This document shows positions 1 to 6,904 of a stretch of DNA of 28,355 bases, piece by piece (positions within the stretch are counted from its first letter, which is position 1; each line of letters opens with the position of its first letter). Location of the stretch: the NCBI GenBank assembly GCA_035531775.1, contig DATKSG010000096.1, forward strand, positions 1 through 28,355, read 5' to 3'. The DNA comes from DATKSG01 sp035531775 (GTDB taxonomy: Bacteria; Actinomycetota; Acidimicrobiia; Acidimicrobiales; UBA8190). The position numbers and the translations under genes were made by a program. Under the pieces are notes generated by a model. The model was given only the letters and a program-made list of their open reading frames with translations. It did no database searches and was not told the origin of the DNA.

Positions 1-392
1 GGCGCGGTGCCGAGCGCGTGGGCGGCGGACCGCGTCGGAGTAGGGGTCCGATCGGTCGAGGTGGCGAGAAGCGCCCCCACCCCAGCCAGGACGACCAGCC
101 CGGCAGCCGCCGATACCAGTGGGACAAGATGTCGCCGCCGCCGCCCCAGGTTTTCGAGCAAAGCTCCGTGGGTGCCGGCCGGCAGGGTCCGAGGGCCGTC
201 GATGCCGGCCATGGCGACCGCCACCGGATCGCCCAGGGCGGCTTCGAGGCGCTGGTCCACGGCGGCGTCGAGCGGCCTCGGTTCGAGGACCTCGGCATCG
301 AGGAGGACATCCTCCACGCGGGCGCGGATCTCGGGCCCGAGCGGGCGCGCCGCGTCGGCTCCCGAGAGCAGGTCAGCGGGCCACTCAGCCAT
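1..392 (-). CDS. Membrane-anchored protein after ECF sigma factor, probable anti-sigma (partial, 3' end outside window)
   Basis: The frame stays open from an ATG at 392 to the window edge, giving the first 130 residues. Residues 1-85 are soluble and charged and hold no HxxxCxxC zinc-binding anti-sigma motif. RRRR at 84-87 is followed by one hydrophobic segment at about 89-111 and then a Thr/Pro-rich stretch, so the N-terminus is likely cytoplasmic and the missing C-terminus outside. The ATG lies inside the end of the sigma gene (8-nt overlap), which implies translational coupling. Position and topology fit an anti-sigma factor that holds the upstream sigma at the membrane, but no family motif is visible, so that role is inferred from context. 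It could also be an unrelated membrane protein of the same operon. Confidence 0.72.
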   Translation of the reverse strand, partial: MAEWPADLLSGADAARPLGPEIRARVEDVLLDAEVLEPRPLDAAVDQRLEAALGDPVAVAMAGIDGPRTLPAGTHGALLENLGRRRRHLVPLVSAAAGLVVLAGVGALLATSTDRTPTPTRSAAHALGTA

Positions 393-942
393 GGTCGTCG
401 CCCAGCTCGCGGCGTAAGCCGTCGCGGGCGCGTTGCAGCAAAGACTGGACTTGGACCCGGCTGCGTCCTATCTGGTCGGCGATCTCTTCCACGGCCAGTC
501 CGTCGAGGTACTTGAGCACGAGCACCTGGCGGTGGGTGGCCGGGATGCGACCGAGGGCCCGCACCACCTCGTCGTGCTGTTCGACGGAATCGGACTCGGA
601 CGGCTCCCCCTCGGAGGGCACGAGGCGCAACCCGGCCCTGGCCGCCTCGGCACGACGTTCGGACTCGTAGTGTCGAGCCAGTCGTCGCCGGGCGATGGCG
701 CACATCCACGTCGACAGTGCCGAGTCGCCGCGAAACGAAGGAGCCGAGCGCACCGATTCGAGGAGGGTTTCCTGGAGGAGGTCCTCGGCAGTCGGCTGGT
801 CGCCGCCGACACGGGCGTAGATGAATCCGTAGACGACAGGGGCCACATCGTCGAGTAGCCGACGCACCGCCGCCGGGTCACGGCGCGCCACCGCCTGCAA
901 CAGGGTGACGTCGTCGCCGGCCGGCGCCGGATTCATGCTCAC
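385..942 (-). CDS. ECF-type RNA polymerase sigma factor (sigma-70 family)
   Basis: 185-residue protein of normal ECF length. Region 2 spans about residues 35-95 (YGFIYARVGGDQPTAEDLLQ, then STWMCAIARRRLARHY), and region 4 spans about 128-180 (LGRIPATHRQVLVLKYLDGL, followed by the helix-turn-helix EEIADQIGRSRVQVQSLLQR). There is no long C-terminal extension. It directs RNA polymerase to a dedicated promoter set, usually in response to an envelope or stress signal. The start is GTG at 942; an ATG two codons in (936) is an equally possible start. It begins 22 nt after the propeller lipoprotein gene and overlaps the next gene by 8 nt, so the three probably form one transcript. No obvious ECF target promoter was recognised upstream of the operon. 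The family call is secure; the regulon is unknown. Confidence 0.95.
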   Translation of the reverse strand: MSMNPAPAGDDVTLLQAVARRDPAAVRRLLDDVAPVVYGFIYARVGGDQPTAEDLLQETLLESVRSAPSFRGDSALSTWMCAIARRRLARHYESERRAEAARAGLRLVPSEGEPSESDSVEQHDEVVRALGRIPATHRQVLVLKYLDGLAVEEIADQIGRSRVQVQSLLQRARDGLRRELGDDHG

Positions 943-964
943 GACCGGTGGCGCCCTTGGCCCG

Positions 965-3082
965 TCATGGGTAGGGGAGCCATGCCAGCGTGGACAAGTT
1001 GGTCAGGTCGCTGGCCAGGATTCCGGTGTCGGACACGGTGTAGATCATGCTCCCTACCACCAGCGCCCGCTCGATAGAGCCACTGCCCACGAAGTCGGGG
1101 GGCATGGAAACGATGGCGCCCTGGACGGCAACCCCAGGGGAGGCGACCCCGGTCATGGACCCGCCGCTCGCCGTGCCGTTCGTTGCCGACGGCTGGGTAA
1201 TGCGCCCGGCCTCGGACAAGGCGCCGGGCCCGACGTGGAAGACGACGGCCCCGTCGAAGAACGTGCCTCCCGGGGTGCTTGCCGATGGGTCGGTCGGGTA
1301 CTGGGTGACGGGCATGACGACGAGGTTGGCCGAGGCCCAGTAGAGGAGCGCGTGCGGATCGTTCTCGGCGCTCGACGACGCGCCGGCCAAGACATCCTTG
1401 GACACCAGCGCCGGATGGGCCGGGTCCGAGACGTCGAAGAGAGAAACCTGCAACCCGTCGGTCCTGAGGCTCGGGTCGACCTCCTGGCCGACGCCGAGGA
1501 GCAGGCCCGGGCCGAGCGGCTCCAGGAACGACGAATACCCAGTTAGCGGCAGCTGGCCGCTGGCCTGCGGATGATTGGGATCGGAAAGGTCGAGCACATA
1601 GAGCGGGTCTGTCTGGCGGAAAGTTACGACGTACCCGAGCGGGCCTATGAAGCGCACGGCGTAGATCTTCTCGCCCGCCCCGAGGCCCCCGAGGGTCCCG
1701 ACCGGTACCAGCGCCCCACCCACCACGCCCAGCACCGTGACCCGGTTGTCCGACAGTGTGGTCGGTACGTCACCTTCACCGGGCGCCGGCGTGGCCGCCC
1801 CGACCGTGGTGGCCACCCTGAGGTATCCCCGGTACTCCGACAGGGCGTACTGGCCGATGAGGGTGCCGGGCACCGTCCCCCCGCCGAGATAGCGGGGGGC
1901 GGAGGGGTCCGACAGGTCGAAACCGAAGATCGAGGTGGAAGACCCGTCGGCTCCCGGAGTGGCCACGTACAACGACGACGTGCTGGCGTACACGGTGCTG
2001 GCGTCGCCCACCACGCTCACTTCGGGCCCCGGTGTGTCGGACTGCGGGTCGATCGGCACCACCGACACAGTGTCGAGGCCACTCGACGCGTCGGCCGTGT
2101 GCATGACGTCGGTGCACGGGGCCATGCGGTGCTGACCGCCCGGCGTGCTCGTGACCGAGGGAAGCCAGTCGGCCAACGAAGAGGACATCACGGCCTGGCG
2201 ATTGTCGGCCAGGGCTTGTGCGGAGGCGGCCGGCGTGGCGTCGCTGGGGGTCACGAAGCCTAGGCGCGGAGCCGACTGCACCACGACCTCCACGTGGCCG
2301 GCGATCAACCGGACGTCGACCTCCGCTCCTTGCAGGGAGAACGACCGGGCCACGACCGGGTGGTTGGCATCGGTCACGTCGACCACCACCACCTCCGTGT
2401 TCGAGGTCGGCGGCTGGTACGGCTCCACCAGACCAGGACCGGGGATGGGAGCGGGGGAGGGTGTCGAGGCGGGCTGCGGCGCCGCTGCCGGGGCGGAGCC
2501 CACCACTACGACGTTGTGCCCGGTGAGGAACAAACCGGTGGGCTGCACCAGGGAACCGAGGGGGACGAACCCGGCGAGCCGTGGCGTGCCGCCCACTTCG
2601 GTCACCTGCAGGCCGACCGGGTTCTGGCGCAAGGAGACGATCAGGGAGCCGTCGGTCTTGGCCAGGTCGGCTTCGTCGACCCCCTGCTCCTGGTCATTGG
2701 TGGTCGAAAAGGTCGTCGAACCGGCGGCGCCACTGGCCCCGGTGCTCGAAGCACCACTGCCGGTCGCCACGGTGCCGGCACCCGAGGGAGCCGCTGCTGG
2801 GGCCGCCAGCCCGGTGGCACCGTTGGTGGCCATGACCCCCGGAGCTCCCGAGACCCCGTATCCGCCCGCCGTGGCTCGGCTGTCCACCAGCCCCGATGGC
2901 CCCACCTCGGCCAGGGCCTCGGTGCGCACCTGGGTGAGCAGCTGTGGGCAGCTGTCGAAGGCGGTGAGCTCGACCCGCGGTGCCACGGCCGCCCGGTGAA
3001 GCGACGCCCTCGTCGTCATGGAGCATCCGGCTGCGGCCACAGCCACCACCGGCCAGACCATCCACGCTCGATTTCTGCCCAT
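965..3082 (-). CDS. Beta-propeller domain lipoprotein (COG4880-like, secreted)
   Basis: 705 residues from the ATG at 3082. This start is chosen over an in-frame upstream ATG at 3151 because GGGAGG lies just upstream and the N-terminus then reads as a lipoprotein signal: a hydrophobic run at 8-18 ending in the lipobox AAGC with Cys20. The mature part carries the hallmarks of the COG4880/Beta_propel family: an early FDSC motif, 'QEQGVDEADLAKTDGSLIV', and later repeats such as 'YVLDLSDPNHPQASGQLPL'. These proteins are predicted WD40-like propellers on the outer face of the membrane; their ligand is unknown. A Gly/Ala/Ser-rich low-complexity stretch precedes the first conserved motif. It is the first gene of a run with an ECF sigma factor and a membrane protein, so it may be the sensor or a target of that system (inference). 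Confidence 0.88.
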   Translation of the reverse strand: MGRNRAWMVWPVVAVAAAGCSMTTRASLHRAAVAPRVELTAFDSCPQLLTQVRTEALAEVGPSGLVDSRATAGGYGVSGAPGVMATNGATGLAAPAAAPSGAGTVATGSGASSTGASGAAGSTTFSTTNDQEQGVDEADLAKTDGSLIVSLRQNPVGLQVTEVGGTPRLAGFVPLGSLVQPTGLFLTGHNVVVVGSAPAAAPQPASTPSPAPIPGPGLVEPYQPPTSNTEVVVVDVTDANHPVVARSFSLQGAEVDVRLIAGHVEVVVQSAPRLGFVTPSDATPAASAQALADNRQAVMSSSLADWLPSVTSTPGGQHRMAPCTDVMHTADASSGLDTVSVVPIDPQSDTPGPEVSVVGDASTVYASTSSLYVATPGADGSSTSIFGFDLSDPSAPRYLGGGTVPGTLIGQYALSEYRGYLRVATTVGAATPAPGEGDVPTTLSDNRVTVLGVVGGALVPVGTLGGLGAGEKIYAVRFIGPLGYVVTFRQTDPLYVLDLSDPNHPQASGQLPLTGYSSFLEPLGPGLLLGVGQEVDPSLRTDGLQVSLFDVSDPAHPALVSKDVLAGASSSAENDPHALLYWASANLVVMPVTQYPTDPSASTPGGTFFDGAVVFHVGPGALSEAGRITQPSATNGTASGGSMTGVASPGVAVQGAIVSMPPDFVGSGSIERALVVGSMIYTVSDTGILASDLTNLSTLAWLPYP

Positions 3083-3289
3083 GGTGACCTCCCGCGCCGG
3101 CCCCGTGCCGGTTCGTTCAATCAGTTGGTGGTGCTTTTCCCCCGTGATCAACCGGTCGAGTCTTGGAGTTCATCTTGGGCTCGAAGCCCTCGTCTTCTGG
3201 CGCTTGGTCTCCTCCTGCGACGCGGGCAGAGGTGCAGGTACGAGCGGACTTTGCTGCAATGCTCAAGGACTGGCGAGTAATGGTCGATC

Positions 3290-4549
3290 TTGCTCGACGA
3301 CGTGACCCGCCGGATTCGCCGACCCGCAATTGCCCTTGCCGTGCTGTGTCTGGCATCGGTCGCCAACCTCGCCGCCCCGCAGGGACCGGCCGCCGCCTCG
3401 TCCCTCGGACGATTCGAGGCGAGCGGCATTGCCGGTGGTCCCACCCCCACCGACTTCTGGCTGGCCACGCCGGCCGGCAACGTTTGGAACTTCGGCAACG
3501 CCGGCTACTTCGGCGCGCCGGGCACGGCCCCGCTGGCCAGACCCATCGTGGCCATGACCCCCAGCGCCGATGCACAGGGCTACTGGTCGGTGGGCGCCGA
3601 CGGCGGCGTCTTCGCCTACGGCGACGCGCCGTTCTACGGTTCGACCGGCGCCATGTCCCTGGCCAAGCCCATCGTGGCCCTGACGTCCACCCCTGACCAG
3701 GGCGGCTACTGGTTGGTGGCGTCCGACGGCGGCGTCTTCGCCTTCGGCGACGCCGCCTTCGAAGGCTCCATGGGTGGCCGACACCTCGCCAAGCCCATCG
3801 TCGGGCTGACATCCACGCCCGACGGCAAGGGTTACTGGTTGGTGGCCTCCGACGGGGGCATCTTCGCCTTCGGCGACGCCGCCTTCCACGGCTCCACTGG
3901 CGCCATGTCCCTGGCCAAGCCCATCGTCACCGCTGCCTCGACGCCCGACGGCAAGGGCTACTGGCTCATGGCCGGTGACGGCGGCGTCTTCGCCTTCGGC
4001 GACGCGTCATACGAGGGCTCCACCGGAGCCTCGCCGTCCCCCGACCCGGCCGCTCATCTGGTTAGCTCCACATCGGGCCAGGGGTACTGGGTCGTGGACC
4101 AGAACGGCACGGCCACGGGGTTCGGCGACGCCACCGGCGCACCGCCGCCGCAGGCGCTGCTGTTCGACCCGGTCACCCCAGGCGACAAAGCTGTCCTCTT
4201 CGCCTTCTTCCAGTTAGGCAAGCCCTACGTATGGGGCGGCAACGGTCCGGTGGGTTACGACTGCTCGGGCCTGGCTCTGGCCTCGTGGCAGCACGGGGCC
4301 GTCGTCAGCTTCGCCCGGGTGGCCAACGACCAGTACAACACCGCCGGCGTGCCGGTGGCGCTCAGTGCTCTCCAAGCCGGTGACTTGGTCTTCTGGGCCA
4401 CCAACACAGCCGACTGGACCACTGTCGACCACACCGCCATGTACGTGGGCGGGGGCCAGATCGTGGAAGCCACCGGCGACCACGTCCAGCTCAACTCCCT
4501 GGACCAGTGGGGCCCCGACGGCCTCATGCCAAACGGCCGCCACCCCTGA
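3290..4549 (+). CDS. Secreted NlpC/P60 peptidase with N-terminal 42-residue repeats
   Basis: 419 residues from a TTG at 3290; an in-frame TAA at 3278 limits the 5' end and a GTG at 3302 is an equally good start, since neither has a clear ribosome site. A Sec-type signal peptide (RRIRRP, hydrophobic run, AAPQGPAAA) covers about residues 7-37. Residues 55-284 are tandem 42-residue repeats of type 'GYWLVASDGGVFAFGDAAF'. Residues about 298-419 form an NlpC/P60 papain-like domain: Cys325 in DCSGL, His381 in VDHTAMYVGGG, and His398 as probable third residue. Such enzymes cleave peptidoglycan stem peptides in the cell wall. The repeats probably fold as a propeller or solenoid and may bind wall or polysaccharide (inference). 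It is divergent from the propeller lipoprotein gene across about 200 bp. No c-di-AMP riboswitch, sometimes seen before such genes, is visible. Confidence 0.93.
   Translation: MLDDVTRRIRRPAIALAVLCLASVANLAAPQGPAAASSLGRFEASGIAGGPTPTDFWLATPAGNVWNFGNAGYFGAPGTAPLARPIVAMTPSADAQGYWSVGADGGVFAYGDAPFYGSTGAMSLAKPIVALTSTPDQGGYWLVASDGGVFAFGDAAFEGSMGGRHLAKPIVGLTSTPDGKGYWLVASDGGIFAFGDAAFHGSTGAMSLAKPIVTAASTPDGKGYWLMAGDGGVFAFGDASYEGSTGASPSPDPAAHLVSSTSGQGYWVVDQNGTATGFGDATGAPPPQALLFDPVTPGDKAVLFAFFQLGKPYVWGGNGPVGYDCSGLALASWQHGAVVSFARVANDQYNTAGVPVALSALQAGDLVFWATNTADWTTVDHTAMYVGGGQIVEATGDHVQLNSLDQWGPDGLMPNGRHP
3452..4141 (+). repeat. In-gene tandem repeats, 126-nt (42-residue) period
   Basis: Units start at 3452, 3578, 3704, 3830 and 3956, with a shorter sixth unit at 4082. 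The three central units are nearly identical in protein, each with GYW, DGG(V/I)FAFGDA, GSTG and AKPIV blocks; the first and last are more diverged. The exact 126-nt spacing suggests growth by in-frame duplication. Confidence 0.93.
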
Positions 4550-4623
4550 GCGCCGCCGCTGGGTCCCGGGACCGCCGTTTCCGTGCGCCTAGCTCGGGTT
4601 AGAGATGGCCGTGACCAGGTACA

Positions 4624-5574
4624 ATGTGCATCATCAGCGACGCCACTGCCGATCACGCCATAGCGCCGGCCGGTTATCGCCACGAAGCCTTCTTCTATAC
4701 CGGCGCCCGAGAGTTCCTCGACGGAACGAACGCATTCGTCGAGGACGCTTTGCGCGCCGATGAGACGGTCAGGGTGGCCCTTCGCGCCGAGAAGCTCGAT
4801 GCGCTGCGCGCCGTGCTCGGAGGTGACGCCAAGCGGGTGACCTTCGTCGACATGGAACAGGTGGGTCGGAACCCGGCCCGCATCATCCCGGCCTGGCGCC
4901 GGTTCGTGGACGAGGCCGAAGGCCGCCGCGTCCGTGGCATCGGCGAGCCGATCTGGGCCGATCGCAGCCCTGACGAGATGGTCGAGTGCCAATTGCACGA
5001 GGCGCTGCTCAACGTGGCCTTCACCGACGCCGACTTCTGGCTTCTGTGCCCCTACGACGCGTCCGCTCTGGCGAGTGACGTGCTCGCCGAGGCTCGCCGC
5101 AACCATGCACATGTCGTCGAGGGCGGGGCGTCGAGCCCGAGCGAGCAGTACGGGCCGGAGATCTCCGTGCTGGACGCGCCGCTGGCCGAACCCCTTTGTC
5201 AACCTCATGAGGTCGCGTTCGATGCTGCCAGCCTTGCCGAGGTTCGTGGAGCGGTGACGACGTGGGTTTCGCCATGGCTGTCGGCCGATCGGGTCGTCGA
5301 GTTGGTCTTGGCCGTTCACGAGGTGACAGCCAACAGCGTCCGCCACGGCGGCGGCCACGGCGTGCTGCGATGTTGGGAACACGACGGCAGTGTCGTGTGC
5401 GAAGTGCGCGACGGCGGTCGTATCGAGCACGCCATGGTCGGGCGTCAGCTACCCGAGTCCGATGACGAGGTCGGCCGTGGCCTGTGGCTGGCCAACCAAC
5501 TCTGCGACCTGGTCCAAGTGCGGAGGTTCCCCGATGGCTCGGCGGTTCGCCTCCATCTCCACATCAGGCGCTGA
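4624..5574 (+). CDS. MEDS-domain / HATPase regulator (RsbW-like anti-sigma kinase type)
   Basis: 316 residues from ATG 4624; a TGA at 4612 in frame excludes longer forms, and AGGT lies just upstream. The N-terminal half (about 15-175) resembles the MEDS/DcmR sensory domain: YRHEAFFYTGAREFLDG near the start, then VTFVDMEQV and RGIGEPIWADRSPDEM. The C-terminal half (about 200-316) is a GHKL ATPase domain with N-box (AVHEVTANSVRHGG), G1 (VCEVRDGGRIE) and G2 (GRGLWLANQLCDLV) motifs. There is no dimerisation/phospho-acceptor His box, so it resembles the RsbW/SpoIIAB serine kinases that bind sigma factors or anti-sigma antagonists rather than a two-component histidine kinase. No partner antagonist gene adjoins it. 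A large hairpin begins at its stop codon. Confidence 0.88.
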   Translation: MCIISDATADHAIAPAGYRHEAFFYTGAREFLDGTNAFVEDALRADETVRVALRAEKLDALRAVLGGDAKRVTFVDMEQVGRNPARIIPAWRRFVDEAEGRRVRGIGEPIWADRSPDEMVECQLHEALLNVAFTDADFWLLCPYDASALASDVLAEARRNHAHVVEGGASSPSEQYGPEISVLDAPLAEPLCQPHEVAFDAASLAEVRGAVTTWVSPWLSADRVVELVLAVHEVTANSVRHGGGHGVLRCWEHDGSVVCEVRDGGRIEHAMVGRQLPESDDEVGRGLWLANQLCDLVQVRRFPDGSAVRLHLHIRR

Positions 5575-5618
5575 CCTGAGGGGAGCGCTCAGCGCAGGCT
5601 GAGCTGTCTCTCAGGTCA
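5572..5618 (+). terminator. Two-tier hairpin starting at the stop codon of the MEDS-HATPase gene
   Basis: A 9-bp outer stem pairs TGACCTGAG (5572-5580, including the stop codon) with CTCAGGTCA (5610-5618). Inside it GCTCAGC (5587-5593) and GCTGAGC (5598-5604) form a perfect 7-bp stem with a 4-base loop. No U-tract follows, so it would be a terminator of the U-poor actinobacterial kind or an mRNA-stabilising structure. Confidence 0.5.
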
Positions 5619-5647
5619 TCCCCAGCATCGGTGGGAATGGTGGTCGG

Positions 5648-6871
5648 GTGCCCCGGCCCCCCCTGCACACCCGGCGCTACGTTCCCGCCTTCGACGGCTT
5701 GCGAGCCGTGCTGGTAGGTGGCGTGATCGCCTACCACCTGTCGGGAGCGCGCCTTCCCAGTGCCACCGGCGAAGTTTCCGTCATCGCCTTCTTCTCCCTG
5801 TCCGGATTCCTCATCACCTTTCTGTTGGCCGACGAGCACCGGTCCACGGGCACTATCCGCATCGGCGACTTCCTGCGCCGGCGAGCCGTGCGGCTGCTAC
5901 CCGCCTTGGGCCTGTTGCTGGTGGTGTGGGGGGTGGTAGCCACCATCTTCCGGGGCGACCCGTGGGTGACGGCCGTGCCCGGGGGCGGGCCTGGGGGGCC
6001 AATCAGCCTGGCCACCATCGGCGAAACGGTGGCCGCCGCCGCTCTCTACGTCACCAACTGGATCGACGCGCTGGTGCAGTTCAACCTGTGGTCGGGATAC
6101 TCGCCCCTCGGGCACCTGTGGTCGTTGGCCGTGGAGGAACAGTTCTACCTGGTGTGGGCGCCGGTGATGGCCGTGCTGCTCAAGACCAAACGGGCCGGGC
6201 TGTGGATCTCGGTCCTGGCCGTCGCCTGCCTGAGCGAGCCGGCGTTGCTGTACCACCAGGGGACCAACCGGGTCTACTTCGGTACCGACACCCGGATGAG
6301 CGCTTTGCTGGTCGGCGCCGCCTTCGGATGGTGGTGGCGCTCGGGGCGCCTGGCTCGGCTCGAGTCGTCTCGGGCCACCGCCGTGCTCGGAGCCGGATCG
6401 GTGGCCGCCCTGGTGGTGGCCGGCACCGGCTTTCGCCACCCGGACGTGGGTTGGCAATGGGTGGGCGGGATCGTGCTGGCCTCGTTGGCCGGCACCGGAT
6501 TGGTTGTCTTCCTGGCCAGCCGGGACGACAGCGGCGGGGTGGCCGGGCTCCTCGGCCGGCCGCTGATGGTCTGGTTGGGACGGCGCTCCTATGCCATCTA
6601 TCTGTGGGGGTATGTCTTCAACACCTGGTTCCGCTCCCTGGGCCCCGCCTGCCCGGCGTTGGTCCTGACCTGCACCGTGGTGGCCGCCGAGGTGTCCCAG
6701 CGCCTGGTGGAGCAGCCGGCCCACGCCTGGATGTCGAAGTGGCAGCGTCACCGGCGCCGAGCACGCCACCCGGGCGTGGTCGACCGGCGGCCGGCCCCCT
6801 TGTCCCCCTCTGCGGCTCTGGCGCCCCCGCCTGTGGTGGCCGGCCCGGAGCTGGTGCTGGCCGACGGGTAA
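5648..6871 (+). CDS. Acyltransferase family 3 membrane protein (OafA/YrhL-like)
   Basis: 407 residues from GTG 5648. The N-terminus 'RRYVPAFDGLRAVLVGGVIA' followed by YH is the classic acyltransferase-3 opening, with the conserved Arg/Asp pair and the His thought to act in acyl transfer. The middle shows 'GHLWSLAVEEQFYLVWAPVM', another family hallmark, and the rest is mostly hydrophobic, consistent with about ten membrane helices. The C-terminal ~50 residues are Arg/Pro/Ala-rich and probably cytoplasmic. There is no fused SGNH domain. Members O-acetylate or otherwise acylate surface sugars, peptidoglycan, lipids or antibiotics using an acyl donor; the substrate cannot be told here. It follows a hairpin after the regulator gene and precedes an amidohydrolase by 33 nt, so it may be co-transcribed with that gene. 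Confidence 0.92.
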   Translation: MPRPPLHTRRYVPAFDGLRAVLVGGVIAYHLSGARLPSATGEVSVIAFFSLSGFLITFLLADEHRSTGTIRIGDFLRRRAVRLLPALGLLLVVWGVVATIFRGDPWVTAVPGGGPGGPISLATIGETVAAAALYVTNWIDALVQFNLWSGYSPLGHLWSLAVEEQFYLVWAPVMAVLLKTKRAGLWISVLAVACLSEPALLYHQGTNRVYFGTDTRMSALLVGAAFGWWWRSGRLARLESSRATAVLGAGSVAALVVAGTGFRHPDVGWQWVGGIVLASLAGTGLVVFLASRDDSGGVAGLLGRPLMVWLGRRSYAIYLWGYVFNTWFRSLGPACPALVLTCTVVAAEVSQRLVEQPAHAWMSKWQRHRRRARHPGVVDRRPAPLSPSAALAPPPVVAGPELVLADG

Positions 6872-6890
6872 CGTCGTCGGGCGGACGACG
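6872..6890 (+). other. Small perfect hairpin between acyltransferase and amidohydrolase genes
   Basis: CGTCGTC (6872-6878) and GACGACG (6884-6890) form a 7-bp stem with loop GGGCG, immediately after the acyltransferase TAA and two bases before the GAGGAGG ribosome site of the next gene. It has no U-tract. It could modulate read-through or translation, or be chance in GC-rich DNA. Confidence 0.3.
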
Positions 6891-6904
6891 GCGAGGAGGC
6901 CACG

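Noticed and set aside
3083..3289. c-di-AMP (ydaO-type) riboswitch before the NlpC/P60 gene
   Set aside because: This riboswitch is often found before such genes, but I could not find its conserved blocks in the 207-bp gap; only a small GGGCT-CGA-AGCCC hairpin (3177-3189) is present.
3452..4141. CRISPR-like periodic repeat
   Set aside because: The 126-nt units are contiguous, in frame and protein-coding, without spacers.
4562..4573. GGTCCCGGGACC palindrome after the NlpC/P60 gene as terminator
   Set aside because: It is a perfect 12-bp palindrome but leaves almost no loop and has only a short GTTT after it; too weak to call.
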